The position numbers were made by a program, and so were the translations under genes. From the NCBI GenBank assembly GCA_030435675.1, contig JAUCMV010000024.1:1-41799 (forward strand): a stretch of 41,799 nt of DNA. The letters run 5' to 3'. The DNA comes from Steinernema hermaphroditum. Its lineage: Eukaryota; Nematoda; Chromadorea; Rhabditida; Steinernematidae. The notes beneath the pieces are model-generated. The model had not been told where the DNA came from. It saw only the letters and a list, made by a program, of their open reading frames with translations, and made no database searches. Positions 28,075-38,954 of this stretch are shown here, piece after piece; the stretch's first letter is position 1; each line of letters begins with the position of its first letter.

Positions 28075-28361
28075 AAAGTTGGCTATATTCAATAAAACGC
28101 GACTTTCAGAAGGCATTTACGCGTATATGTGTTTGTATTGGCCAGAATCGAATAGGATCTGTCGTTCTGACATCTTAAACGATAAGGGGAGAAGGGGGAG
28201 CGCGAAAGAATGAAAATCAACTCCACGACAAAGGTGAAATTCGGGTTACCAGTTCCGATTCCTGCAAAGGGTTCCAAACCAATGATCAGTGTTGGTAAAC
28301 GCCAGGAGATGTGAAAATATGCTGTTATGGTTAGAAGAAAGAAGATGGAAGCACAATAAAA

Positions 28362-28434
28362 CCTGGTTGGGCTCGAACCCGAGACCGTAGACTGGCGTCT
28401 CAGAGCACTACCCCTCGACCACACGAGCACAACG
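28362..28434 (-). tRNA. tRNA-like sequence e
   Basis: On the minus strand GTGTGGTCGAGGGGTAGTGC resembles a D arm with A box, and GGGTTCGAGCCC is a T-arm-like B box. T and acceptor stems pair poorly. It shares the GTGTGGTCGAG wording with sequence d, which suggests a common repeat family. Confidence 0.35.
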
Positions 28435-28439
28435 TTCGC

Positions 28440-28876
28440 AATTGCAATTCAATGGCACTAGTATTGAGTGTCGTGAATTTTGGTAACTTCGGGGCCCTGC
28501 TTAGGGTGGATAGCTTCATTTTTGGCACGCGAGTTTTTGTGTGCTCCACTTCTCAGATGCACCTCTACCACCGTGGCAAATATCAGCTCGATCGGCGTGT
28601 ATCACTTGGGAACAGTCCCTTGTCAGCTCTCTTCGGCTATCATACAGGTTCGTTGCCTGTATACTATTTTCAGTTATCTCGTAAGAAGACCCGCGTGGCG
28701 CTCCAGGATAAGGAGAAAGGCGAGGCGAGATATACTACAACATCTTTCTTGTTGGTGCGTCGGAAGATTCGACACCTGCGGCAACTGGCTCTTCGGATTA
28801 AGGAATCGCGAAACCAGTATATTAGGACGTATCGACAAGGATTCGAACGTCGTAATTACGTAATTAAGTCGTAATT
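28440..28876 (+). other. Unassigned; ORF 28452-28874 of unknown origin
   Basis: A 140-codon ORF with no recognisable domain and a very basic C-terminal half (RRKIRHLRQLALRIKESRN). No neighbour supports it as a gene. It ends where BEL gag homology starts. Confidence 0.25.
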
Positions 28877-28879
28877 ACA

Positions 28880-29790
28880 ATCAAAACTAGAGATTGTTTC
28901 AAACAACATTGAAAAATTAGAAGAAAATTTCAACAAGTTTAATAAAGAACATGAGCGATATTTTAATTCAATTAGTCAAAATGATTCTGAAGACCTGCAA
29001 AGAGCAGAGGAAGATTACGACGAGCATGAAGAAAAGTACAATGAAAGCTTGGAATTACTGAAAAACGGAAGAAATTCGATTACAACGCTCATAGAATTCC
29101 TGCAAAACCGATTACAAAACATGAGCAATTCAACGTTGACTACGACCGCTCAAAATCAGACAAATGGTTCGACAATGAGTCCTTCTGCAAATCACCCTGA
29201 CCACTCAACTCATTACACAGCAAAATCGAGAATAATTCCGCTAAAAATCCCAACCTTCAAAGGAGAAACAATGGAATGGGAAATATTCCATACGCTATTT
29301 AAGAAACAAATTGACTGCAATGAAGAATTAGACGATGTCGAGAAGTTTTCGTACTTATTACAGTTCCTTGAAGATCAACCTAAAGAAATAGTAAGACAAT
29401 ACACGCCCTCCAGTGATGGTTACAGAATGGCCTTAATACAACTCGAACAAACCTACGGTAACCATGTTTCGCAGATTCAAAAACTGTGGCAGGAACTAAA
29501 CAACATAATTTCATGCAGAAACGATCCGACGGAAGAAGAAAAACTGCTTCGAAAGATTACTGCTTTGGGAAGACAACTAGTACACCACGGAGAAAGTGAA
29601 AATTCGCATGGGGTATTACAGCAAATACTGAGCAAATTCTCGGCACGTACACGAAGAAGTGTCTACACGAACCTTGAAACATTAGAGGATTGGACCCTGC
29701 AAACGATAATAAACAGATTAGAAAAACAAATAAAGACAAATTCGCTGGTCAATACGTACTGCGAAACACATGATTCGAAATTTTCTGCAC
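28880..29790 (+). pseudogene. BEL/Pao family A gag, fragment of a first copy
   Basis: Open from about 28880 in frame with the ATG at 29049. An N-terminal coiled coil (LEENFNKFNKEHERYF, EEKYNESLELL) leads to the DUF1759-type gag domain IIPLKIPTFKGETMEWEIF, then FLEDQPKEIVRQY and LILSKF-like helices to CETHDSKF. It is related to but clearly distinct from the gag at 29795 onward, so it is another subfamily member. It has no zinc knuckles. At about 29785 it fuses to the coiled-coil start of the second gag. Confidence 0.75.
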
Positions 29791-29794
29791 GAAG

Positions 29795-30239
29795 AGTACG
29801 TAGACGCCATAGAAGAAGAAGATTCAGTAAATCTCCTAAAAGCAGAAGAAGATTTAGACGAATATGAAGACAAATATAATGAAAGCATAATGCTACTTGA
29901 AGGCGATAAGGAATCCTTGAGCACGCTGATTACACTGCTACAACAGAAAGCGGAATGTCTAAATGATTCCATACAAAACTCGACCAGTCACAGCAGTTTA
30001 ACGAGTCTAAAACGAATCAAAGTACGATGCAAGAAGATCATTCGAACAATTACATGAAGACTAAAATCATCCCGTTGAAAATACCGACCTTCGAAGGAAA
30101 TACAATGGAGTGGGAGATATTTCACACACTATTTAAAAAACAAATTGATAAAAACGACAATTTAGATTCAGTAGAAAAATTCTCTTATTTATTACAATTT
30201 CTAGAAGGACAACCGAAAGAGATCGTACGACAATACAAC
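29795..30239 (+). pseudogene. BEL/Pao family A gag, 5' part of the main copy
   Basis: Coiled-coil N-terminus (LLKAEEDLDEYEDKYNES), a one-base frame change near 30015, then the gag domain IIPLKIPTFEGNTMEWEIF to EIVRQYN. The frame is cut at 30239 by the LTR insertion and resumes exactly at 32152 with NPSKEGYTM. Confidence 0.8.
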
Positions 30240-32149
30240 TGTCGCGACAAGCGGTCGCGTCCTTTCAGCGCGTCCGGGATTTCCCGGATTTCAGCAGAAT
30301 TTGAATCCCGCGCCAATTCTGAACCAGACGTCTATGCGCCGAATAACGTGTCTACGAGACGCAGAAGGTTCCGGAACATTATCTAGACAAGACAGTGGGC
30401 TGCAAACAACGAGAGGAGCAGAGTTCATCAGTGTGCGGCTGGAGAGCAGCGATGTTCTTCAGAGTTCCGGAGCGGACTCCCAGTGATCGGTTGAGTGTTG
30501 TTGTGTGTGCCCGCGCGGACCTGTTGTTTTCGGATCGTGTGATCCAAATTCTGTATTTGTTGCTGATTATTGTTGTTACCGTAGCCTGGGTAAATTGTTG
30601 TACCAGCTCGGTTTTGTTGTATTCCTGGAGATCCGTCGGATTCCAGTTAGTGTTGTAAAGGAAGATCGCGCGCCGCGGATCTTTTCCCTGTGTTTTGTCC
30701 GGCGTTGAAACTTGCGAGTTTGCGCCAGTTGCTGTTGCGAGGCTACAGTGTTAGCTCGCGTGTATTAGTGTTGTAGTGGTGATTGCATCACCGTGTGTGG
30801 TTGGAAGTCGCGTGCACAAGGGAATCCCGCGTGGCGACAGTCGCTTACGTACTTTGAAGAAGCAGAGTATAGTCGACGCGGAAAATCTTATGCAAAAATC
30901 GGGAATGGTCCCGCAACGAAAATTTTGGCGCGAAAAGTGCCTAGCGGTCGATTTACAAGGGGATTTCGGAGTTTCGGCAGAGAATCGTGAAAATCTCGTG
31001 CAGTTTTACGGTTTCGATGAAAAAAAAACCGTACAACTGTTCTCCAGGCTCTGGCGAGCATTTTGCGCCCTGGATTGTCGGAATTCGCTGCGTTTCCACA
31101 GATCCTATACGTTTTTACGATAACAGTGTTGTTCCACGCGGAGACTGACCTCAATATTGATCGTTTTTTTAGATATTTTACCTTCAAAATAGCAAAATGA
31201 ACAAGGAAATAACAAGAAAGATCATTAATCGGTTGCATATGAATCCAACTCTTCTTCCGATGAAGAGCGATAAGCCATACCGGCAAATGAACCTGTATGT
31301 AGGTTCAGCAACTCAGTCTCTTTGTTCTGCGCATTTCTATAGAAGCCTCTAATATACGAAGCTGGAATAGATTCACAAGCTTCTCGGGTAAGATTCATCA
31401 CGGTGGCGATCTTGTCTTGAAGTACGAGATGGTCTCGCACATAGCGCTTCACTCTAGCGCTTCATAGCGCTTTTAACCCCAGACTTGTTCGATTGGATTT
31501 AATTCTGCGTGATAAGGGGGGAATCGAACCGGCTTAACCCCATGCGACGCACACATTTCGTCGAAGAATCGTTTGATGAAGTCATGCGCAGAACAAAGAG
31601 ACTGAGTTGCTGAACCTACATACAGGTTCATTTGCCGGTATGGCCTATCGCTCTTCATCGGAAGAAGAGTTGGATTCATATGCAACCGGTTAATGATCGT
31701 TCTTGTTATTTCCTTGTTCATTTTGCTATTTTGAAGGTAAAATATCTAAAAAAACGATCAATATTGAGGTCAGTCTCCGCGTGGAACAACACTGTTATCG
31801 TAAAAACGTATAGGATCTGTGGAAACGCAGCGAATTCCGACAATCCAGGGCGCAAAATGCTCACCAGAGCCTGGAGAACAGTTGTACGGGTTTTTTTTTC
31901 ATCGAAACCGTAAAACTGCACGAGATTTTCACGATTCTCTGCCGAAACTCCGAAATCCCCTTGTAAATCGACCGCTAGGCACTTTTCGCGCCAAAATTTT
32001 CGTTGCGGGACCATTCCCGATTTTTGCATAAGATTTTCCGCGTCGACTATACGTATTTGGCTGTTTTTGGCGAGCTCTGCGACATAGTGAACTGCGAGTG
32101 CGTGGAATTTAAGGGCGGTCAGAGAGCGAGACTCTATCCGTTTTCCACA
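30240..32149. mobile_element. Solo LTR insertion in BEL-A gag, with ACAAC duplication, itself split by a Tc1/mariner-type element
   Basis: Begins TGTCGCGACAAG and ends CGTTTTCCACA; ACAAC at 30235-30239 and 32150-32154 is the 5-bp duplication. Removing it rejoins the gag frame (QYN and NPSKEGYT). Without the 1180-bp element at 30870-32049 the LTR would be about 730 bp. No retroelement coding region is left, as for a solo LTR. Confidence 0.85.
30870..32049 (-). mobile_element. Tc1/mariner-type element with 465-bp inverted arms, TA target site
   Basis: TA at 30868-30869 and 32050-32051 flanks ends TAGTCGACGCGG and CCGCGTCGACTA. Arms 30870-31334 and 31584-32049 are near-perfect reverse complements. 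The centre, read on the minus strand, encodes the end of a DDE_3-type transposase: FPPYHAELNPIEQVWG (31473-31520), then KRYVRDHLVLQDKIATVM. A small tandem duplication of AAGCGCTATG words breaks the frame between the two. The arms include part of the coding region, so they look like an inverted duplication rather than ordinary short TIRs. The N-terminal two thirds of the transposase are missing. Confidence 0.8.
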
Positions 32150-33588
32150 ACAACCCATCAAAAGAAGGATATACTATGGCTCTTTTTCAACTGGAACAAA
32201 CATATGGGAACAGTATTGCGCAGATTGAGGAGTTGTGGCAAGAATTAAACAACATTTCTCCTTGCAAAAACGAGGTCAAGGAAGAAGAACAATTACTACG
32301 CAAGGTTACCGCTCTGGGAAGGCAGCTAGTCAATTTGGGTGAAAGCGAAACATCAAGAGGATTATTACAACAAATACTAAGCAAATTCTCCATACGTACA
32401 CGAAGAATAATATACACACAACTAGAAACGGCTGAAGATTGGACTTTACAATCGATAATACACCGTTTAGAGAAACTGGTAAAGATGAACACTCTAGTTA
32501 ATACTTATTGTGATACGCATGATTCTAAATACAACGATGGAAGAAACTATAATAAGAACAACCAAAGGAACGATAAAATAACGCAATTCAAAGCTTGTTT
32601 CTACTGTAATAGAAGAAACCATAAATCAGAAGATTGCCGCACAATAAGTACACTGGAAGAAAGAAAACAATTCATCGGTAACAACGGACTTTGTTACAAA
32701 TGTGGAACGTCAGGACACACAGGACGAGAATGCAAAAGCCAGTCGTGTAAGTATTGCAATCAAAACCACCACATTTCAGTATGCTACAAGAAAAACATGG
32801 ATTCCAAAAAAGATAATTATAAACAGTTCGAATCTCACAATAATTGGAAGAACAACATCGGCTCGAAGACTCAGTCATCTTTCCATACAAATCCAAATTT
32901 CAAACAATCTAGCGATAAAACAACGAATGAATCAAGAAATTACAAAAACAGTTCAGCATCAAACCATTTCAATCAAAATACGGCCCAATTCACGTCGGAA
33001 CAAAAACAAATGGATAACAAACAAGAGAAGAGAAATAACGTAGCAAAAGGAGCGCTACCAATCGGGTTCCTGAAAGTACGCAACGAAAAAACCAATGAGA
33101 TTAAGAAAATCAAGTTCATGCTTGACAGCGGAGCTGAATTATCATGCATAAAATCGGAGACGGCGCAAAGATTAGGATTATCGGAAGAAGGTGAGGTACG
33201 AATAACGCTGTTTAATTTCAACAACGAAAAAGGAAAAGAACTAAAATGCAAAAAATCAAATCTGATCATACTGAACACAGATCAGTCTGAATACAAAATT
33301 CCTGTATTACAAATGGAACGATTAGTGAAAGATATAGACACAGTACAAATATCGGATGAAGACAAAAGATTCTACGAAGAAAACGGACTAGAACTATCAG
33401 ACAATTGGGAAGAGATGCATTCGGAAACACGTAAATTCTGTCCAGATCTGATAATCGGTTCAGATCAAATGTGGATTTTACTTAACTACATGTACTGCAC
33501 TAAATTACCTTCAGGTTTAAATCACATCGAATCTAACTTTGGATCTTTCTTATCGCACAGTTTAGGCACAGTACCATCTAGAAAATAA
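32150..33588 (+). CDS. BEL/Pao family A Gag C-terminus and protease
   Basis: Frame resumes at NPSKEGYTMALFQLEQTYGN. Remaining gag helices end at VNTYCDTHDSKY. Then come three zinc knuckles, CFYC (about residue 141 from the ATG at 32176), CYKCGTSGHTGREC and CKYCNQNHHISVC. A polar Asn/Gln-rich linker precedes a retropepsin domain with canonical LDSGAELSC (Asp at about residue 317). The frame ends at a TAA (33586-33588) but continues open in the same frame on the far side, so it is an in-frame stop within what BEL elements usually encode as one Gag-Pol polyprotein. Confidence 0.85.
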
Positions 33589-34596
33589 GATGTTCATGAG
33601 GAGCTAAATGTACAATCATTTCAATGCAATTACAAAAATCTGTCTATTCACTCCGCTGATTACGAGATGGAAACGTTAAATTATAATACAACAGAATTCA
33701 CAGGATCTTCAAAACAAGAACTACTAAGGACGAATGAAAAAATCGTAGAGAACTTCTACAGAACTACCGAAAAAAGGAAAGACGGATATTATGTAGAGTT
33801 CCCATGGAAGGAGGATATCTCAGAACTATCAAACAACTACCACATGGCACTCAGAAGATTGGATTCAGTGCTAAAATCTTACAGAAATGACGAGTGGATC
33901 ATAAGTCAATACAAGAAAATTTTCGACGACCAATTAGAAGCAGGAATTATTGAAGAAGTAGATTTACAAAAACCCATGCAATGGTTAGTAAGACACTTTT
34001 TACCACACCATCCAGTGATTACACCTAAAAAGGACACGACAAAGGTAAGAATTGTGTTCGATGGTTCTGCAAAAACAAAGGGCAAGAAATCTCTAAACGA
34101 AATGATGCACGTAGGTTCCATCTCTATCCCCGAAGTTTCGGATATCTTACTACGCTTCCGTACAAAAAGCATAGTACTAATTTCGGATGTTGAGAAAGCA
34201 TTTCTTCAAATACGACTTATGGAATCCCAACGAGATGCTACTTGCTTTTTATGGGTGAAAGATCACAATAAGAACATTACTACGAATAACTTAATCGTAT
34301 ATAGGTATACGAGAGTACCGTTCGGAATTACAGCATCTCCATATCTGCTAGCGCAAACTATAGAACTACACCTATTACAAAATACAAGCCCTAAATTAGC
34401 AAAAAACATCCTCAGAAACACATATGTGGACAATGTGATATTGACTTGTGAGAATGATAAAGAAGGACGTCAACTTTACGAAGAAAGTAAGAAAATATTC
34501 CAAGATATAAATATGAATTTAAGAGAGTTTATGTCTAACAGTTTATGTCTGACAAAAATTTACTACAAGAAATCAAAGAGAAAGATCGTTCCATAA
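33589..34596 (+). CDS. BEL/Pao family A reverse transcriptase segment
   Basis: Same frame as the preceding segment after the TAA; first ATG at 33667. The RT has FPWKEDISEL, VRIVFDGSAK, ISDVEKAFLQI (motif A Asp), RYTRVPFGITASPY and the active site YVDN. After REFMSN the frame is lost because TTTATGTCT is repeated within 14 bases (about 34527-34549), shifting the frame. The fragment ends at 34596 in a wrong frame. It would copy element RNA into cDNA if the polyprotein were intact. Confidence 0.85.
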   Translation, partial: DVHEELNVQSFQCNYKNLSIHSADYEMETLNYNTTEFTGSSKQELLRTNEKIVENFYRTTEKRKDGYYVEFPWKEDISELSNNYHMALRRLDSVLKSYRNDEWIISQYKKIFDDQLEAGIIEEVDLQKPMQWLVRHFLPHHPVITPKKDTTKVRIVFDGSAKTKGKKSLNEMMHVGSISIPEVSDILLRFRTKSIVLISDVEKAFLQIRLMESQRDATCFLWVKDHNKNITTNNLIVYRYTRVPFGITASPYLLAQTIELHLLQNTSPKLAKNILRNTYVDNVILTCENDKEGRQLYEESKKIFQDINMNLREFMSNSLCLTKIYYKKSKRKIVP

Positions 34597-35849
34597 ATAC
34601 ACAACCCAAAATTCTAGGGATACCTTGGGATTCATTGTCGGACAGCTTGATACTAAAATCGAGTGAGAAAAATGAAACAACTACAAATATTACAAAAAGA
34701 ACCGTTAGTCAAATATTAGCTTCTAACTACGACCCACTCGGACTACTAGCACCTTACTTACTTAAGGCGAAACGTTTCGCTCAAGAACTATGGTCTGAAG
34801 AAACAACTTGGGATCGGAAACTGAATAATGCACAAACAGATAAGTGGAATGCAATAATCCAAGAATTACAACTGATCGATTACAAAATACCAAGAGAAAT
34901 TACAAACTCAAAAGGTGTACACTGGATCGTCACGTTTACAGATGCAAATATGCATGTTATGGCTACTTCAATGTATCTATGCTCCACAAATAAGAGTGCA
35001 CTGATAATGTCCAAAACCAAATTACGGCCATTGAAAACAGAAATGACGATTCCTAAAATGGAACTTGCAGCTATTGCAATAGGTGTAAAACTGTCAATCC
35101 AAGGATTTAAGGCACTACAATACAATATCAAGATTACAACAATCACAATTCTCACAGATTCCAGGATTGCGTTAGATTGGATCCAAGCTACAACATGTCC
35201 GACAAAGGCAGGCATATACGTACAAAATCGTTGGAAAGAAATACACGAAAAAACGATAAAATTGGGAGAAGATGATAAGATGAAGATAGAATATGGTCAT
35301 GTAAGAACCGACCAAAACCCGGCTGACATAGCTACAAGAGGGCTGGAAGTTAAACAAACAATGGACACAATGTGGTGGTATGGTCCAGAATTTTTGAAAT
35401 CAACTAGAAACATATGGCCAAACGAAGTAAAACTTAGTTTGAAAGAATTAAAACCTGAAAAAGACAACTTCCGCGTAAACAATTGCAAAATACAAGAACT
35501 TCTAAGTGAAAGACCAATACTCAATTGGAAGTACACACTTGATCTACACAAATTCAAAAGAGTGGTAGCATACGTACTACGCTTCATACACAACTTGAAA
35601 AAACCTAAAAATACGACTAATCGAACGAAGCTAGTGAACGAGAACATTTCCAAACTACAAAGTCTAAATACAGAAGAGATAAGCAAAGCAATGACGACGA
35701 TAATTAGAGTACACCAAAACGAAGAAGAGTTGGAAAAAGATGATAACCTACAAAAGAACAAAAATGCTTCAAGGACAAAAATAATATTTGGCGATTACAA
35801 GGACGACTACAAAATAGTGCCATGGAGGAAGATGCAAAACACCCTATAA
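34545..35849 (+). CDS. BEL/Pao family A RNase H and connection segment
   Basis: Continues the polyprotein in frame +3 from MSDKNLLQE. Thumb/connection region with DPLGLLAPYLLKAK, then RNase H with FTDANMHVMA, KMELAAIAIG, LTDSRIALDW and NPADIATRG. It ends at 35849 in PWRKMQNTL, where the frame shifts again relative to the integrase frame (overlap 35822-35849). The 1-1190 region is the decayed duplicate of this part. Confidence 0.85.
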   Translation: MSDKNLLQEIKEKDRSINTQPKILGIPWDSLSDSLILKSSEKNETTTNITKRTVSQILASNYDPLGLLAPYLLKAKRFAQELWSEETTWDRKLNNAQTDKWNAIIQELQLIDYKIPREITNSKGVHWIVTFTDANMHVMATSMYLCSTNKSALIMSKTKLRPLKTEMTIPKMELAAIAIGVKLSIQGFKALQYNIKITTITILTDSRIALDWIQATTCPTKAGIYVQNRWKEIHEKTIKLGEDDKMKIEYGHVRTDQNPADIATRGLEVKQTMDTMWWYGPEFLKSTRNIWPNEVKLSLKELKPEKDNFRVNNCKIQELLSERPILNWKYTLDLHKFKRVVAYVLRFIHNLKKPKNTTNRTKLVNENISKLQSLNTEEISKAMTTIIRVHQNEEELEKDDNLQKNKNASRTKIIFGDYKDDYKIVPWRKMQNTL

Positions 35850-37066
35850 TCATTTCGAAAAATTCACCTCTGGCGGAACTGCTAATCTGGGAAAAACATC
35901 TTCCAATGCACAAGGGAAGGAATCATACAATAGCTGAAGTCAGAACAAAATACTGGATGAAAAGCTTGCGACAAAAAGTAAATACAACTTTACAAAAATG
36001 TGTCCAGTGTCAGAAGTACAACAAAAGACCGATGTCTTATCCGGACATGCAGGGCTTACCCTCCAGGAGAGTATTGAGATGCAGACCCTTTGAGCACATA
36101 GGAGTAGACTTTTTCGGACCTTTGTCGACCAAAGACACAGACCAAAACACGATGAAAAAATCATACGGTTGTATATTTGTTTGCTCTACTACAAGACTAA
36201 TTCACTTGGAATTACTGAAGGATGTGAGTACCACATCGTTTTTAAGAGCATTTAAAAAATTTACGAGTAGGAGAACGGTTCCAAAATCAATCACTAGTGA
36301 TAATGCACCTACCTTTGAACTGGCTGATGAAATACTGAAAACTTTTGCAAAAGAGATTTTCGAAAATAGCGAAGTAATACAATTTACGGCAAAGAGTGAA
36401 ATAAAATGGAGCCGAATTACACCATATGCACCCTGGGAAGGTGGCATGTATGAGCGATTGATCGGCTCAGTGAAAAGATCAATGTATAAAACGTTGCAGA
36501 ACAAAAAAGTATCATTCGAGGAACTAGAATGTTTGCTAATTCAAATTGAAGGAATGTTAAATGAAAGGCCATTGACTCACGTTGATACGGACGAAGATGA
36601 GTTCCAGATCTTGCGGCCGGCGGATATCTTGCACCCTGGATCTGAATTAACATTGCATTACGATAAAGATATACGTGATGAAATACAAGATGGTGATTAC
36701 AATCCACGAATGCTCCACCAAACAATACAATCGAGAAAAAAGGTGTTAAATCAATTCCAAAGTACAACAGAATTACTCGAAAGGTACTGGACGATTTGGA
36801 GCAAACAATATCTGCTCGAATTACACGACGTTCACAAGAAAAATATGGAAATTTCAACAAAAAAATCAAAGAATCTTCCATACATAGGACAGTTAGTACT
36901 GATTATGGATGAACATCTTCCCAGAAACAGCTGGAAGATGGCTAGAGTAGTAGAAGTAGTCGAAACTACTGACAACAACGTCAGAAAATTGAAACTAAAA
37001 ATGTCGAACCATAATACAGTCTGGAGAACAGTGAACAGAGTCATTCCGTTAGAAATTTCTCAATAA
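35822..37066 (+). CDS. BEL/Pao family A integrase with DUF5641 tail
   Basis: Frame +2. HHCC zinc-binding domain (HKGRNHTIAEV, then CVQCQKY). Catalytic core has HIGVDFFGPL (Asp), SDNAPTFELAD (Asp) and PYAPWEGGMYERLIGSVK with the following conserved region for Glu. The C-terminal domain (LPYIGQLVLIMDE, WKMARVVEVV, RTVNRVIPLE) is the DUF5641 type found in BEL/Pao integrases. The segment is complete at its 3' end (stop 37064-37066). It would insert cDNA into the host chromosome. Because of the upstream frame breaks it is not expressed as part of an intact polyprotein. Confidence 0.9.
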   Translation: MEEDAKHPIIISKNSPLAELLIWEKHLPMHKGRNHTIAEVRTKYWMKSLRQKVNTTLQKCVQCQKYNKRPMSYPDMQGLPSRRVLRCRPFEHIGVDFFGPLSTKDTDQNTMKKSYGCIFVCSTTRLIHLELLKDVSTTSFLRAFKKFTSRRTVPKSITSDNAPTFELADEILKTFAKEIFENSEVIQFTAKSEIKWSRITPYAPWEGGMYERLIGSVKRSMYKTLQNKKVSFEELECLLIQIEGMLNERPLTHVDTDEDEFQILRPADILHPGSELTLHYDKDIRDEIQDGDYNPRMLHQTIQSRKKVLNQFQSTTELLERYWTIWSKQYLLELHDVHKKNMEISTKKSKNLPYIGQLVLIMDEHLPRNSWKMARVVEVVETTDNNVRKLKLKMSNHNTVWRTVNRVIPLEISQ

Positions 37067-37355
37067 TTACGGAATAATTACAAACTACACCTACAAAGTA
37101 CAATTATAGTTGAAGAAAAGACAAACAAATGAAACAGAAAAGAAACAAATACGCCAAGAAAGAGAATATACGTGAGAAAATGGAGAATTATCCGCAGAAA
37201 CAGACAGTCTAAAAATGGAGACGAATAGGAACGAAAAAGTGACAAACAACAGACACTGTCGGCGACAATGGCAATAGTGATGAAGGATTCATCGGATCAA
37301 CTAAGCCGCCGAATCCTTCATCACTCAGACTAGGCTAGTTAGATCACATATCGCT
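37067..37355 (+). other. Spacer between BEL-A and BEL-B, copy 2
   Basis: Same as 2415-2703, with TGTCGGCGACA at 37257-37267 and the 14-bp inverted repeat at 37277-37290 with 37311-37324. Confidence 0.6.
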
Positions 37356-38954
37356 ATGAGCGATCTTCCATCCCCACCCGCCGGCATCCTCGTCACTCGC
37401 GGCCCCCGCGCCACCATCACAAAGGCGACCAAAGCGGTCGCCGCGAGTATCACAGACGCGCAGACCGTAGCCACAACACCGTACACTTTCCCCGACGATG
37501 CGGGAAAGTGCATCAGCTACATCACTGATCACGCTCTGTTGATCACAAAGGCGAAAGCCACCATCCGAGCCACACTCGAGCGCTTGGAAGGTGCGCTCGC
37601 CGGGTACCAGCAGTCGTTGGTGGGCCTCTCGGACAGCCAGATGGCCGACGAAGAGAGAGCCCATGACTTCTACTGGGACCTTGCAGAGGATCACAAAAGC
37701 TCGGCCAACAATTTGCTCGATCACTTGGAGCATCGCTCCCTCGAGCTTCAAGCGCAGCAAGCGCTCTGGGATGGAGATCAATCCAGAAGGGAGTCACCCA
37801 GCCCATCACCAATGGCAATGACTCAGCTCATCACAAGGGCACCTTCGCCCAGTCCGCAAAACTCCTCATCCGCGCTTCATTTGAAGCCGGTCCCTCTGCC
37901 CACGTTCAGAGGAGACGTGGCGGCATTTGATCACTTTCTAGCAACGTTCGAATCACGCGTTAATCGCACGTCACTCAGTGATGACGACAAGTACTACTAC
38001 TTGTGCGAGTCATTGGAAGGCGAGGCGAAGAGGTTGATCTACGGGTTTACTCCCGGAGGCCAAAGCTATCAGCCGGCCGTCGAGCTGCTGAAGAATCGCT
38101 ACGGCCAAAAGATCACGCTGCTGGATACGCTCGTCGGGCAACTGCAATCAACCGCAGCAGCCTCAGACCAAATCAGCGACCAGCGAAGATTATTCGACAA
38201 ACTGCAGGTGATCACGTGCCAATTGGCCGCAAAAGGAGAGTCGCTGGACACCCGTTCGACCATCACTCAGATCAGGTCGAAATTCAACGTTGAGATCCAG
38301 AGGGCATCACTCCGCGACGAGCGGAAGCACTCACATTGGAGCTTCAACGATCTGATGGAATCCCTGGATCGAATCATCGAAGAAGAGGAAACCATCACGA
38401 GGAACACCAAGTCCTCAAACCCCACCACGGCGCCCCGGATGCAGCAGAATCCACGGCAGCCGAGAGCCCCCACCAAGGAGGGACAAGCCCAGAAGATCAC
38501 CTTCCGGACCTCGACGACCGCGTCGAACGGTTCCCGCACGAAGGCCAAATGCATCTTCTGTCCTGGAGATCACCGTTCGGCTGAATGTCACGTAGTGGCA
38601 TCACAGTACGATCGTGAGAAGCACTTTATGAATCAAATGATGTGCCTCAACTGCACCTCCAAGCAGCACGGAGTTGCCGAATGCCCATCTACGGGCAGAT
38701 GCTTCTATTGCAAAAAGAAGCATCACAGCAGCCTCTGTCGCAATCTGAAGCAGACGACGAACGCAGGCGGGACAAGTCAAAGCCTCCGAAAGCAGCTGAC
38801 AAGCCAGGAGACAAGTCCTCAACGCAGCCGAAGTCAGCCACAGCTGACACTGCCTTTGTCATCTGCGACCCCACAGATGGTTCACCGAGAATCATCACGC
38901 ATTCTCCTGGAAAGGGAGACATCACTGCCGCCACAGGCACCGCAATCAACGTGA
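37356..38954 (+). CDS. BEL/Pao family B Gag (copy 2)
   Basis: Protein sequence identical to 2704-4302: 532 residues, DUF1759-type gag domain and three zinc knuckles. It overlaps pol in the -1 frame over 38642-38954. Confidence 0.9.
   Translation: MSDLPSPPAGILVTRGPRATITKATKAVAASITDAQTVATTPYTFPDDAGKCISYITDHALLITKAKATIRATLERLEGALAGYQQSLVGLSDSQMADEERAHDFYWDLAEDHKSSANNLLDHLEHRSLELQAQQALWDGDQSRRESPSPSPMAMTQLITRAPSPSPQNSSSALHLKPVPLPTFRGDVAAFDHFLATFESRVNRTSLSDDDKYYYLCESLEGEAKRLIYGFTPGGQSYQPAVELLKNRYGQKITLLDTLVGQLQSTAAASDQISDQRRLFDKLQVITCQLAAKGESLDTRSTITQIRSKFNVEIQRASLRDERKHSHWSFNDLMESLDRIIEEEETITRNTKSSNPTTAPRMQQNPRQPRAPTKEGQAQKITFRTSTTASNGSRTKAKCIFCPGDHRSAECHVVASQYDREKHFMNQMMCLNCTSKQHGVAECPSTGRCFYCKKKHHSSLCRNLKQTTNAGGTSQSLRKQLTSQETSPQRSRSQPQLTLPLSSATPQMVHRESSRILLERETSLPPQAPQST

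Noticed and set aside
28452..28874. 140-codon ORF as a gene
   Set aside because: No domain, no neighbouring support, lies between tRNA-like sequence and BEL debris.
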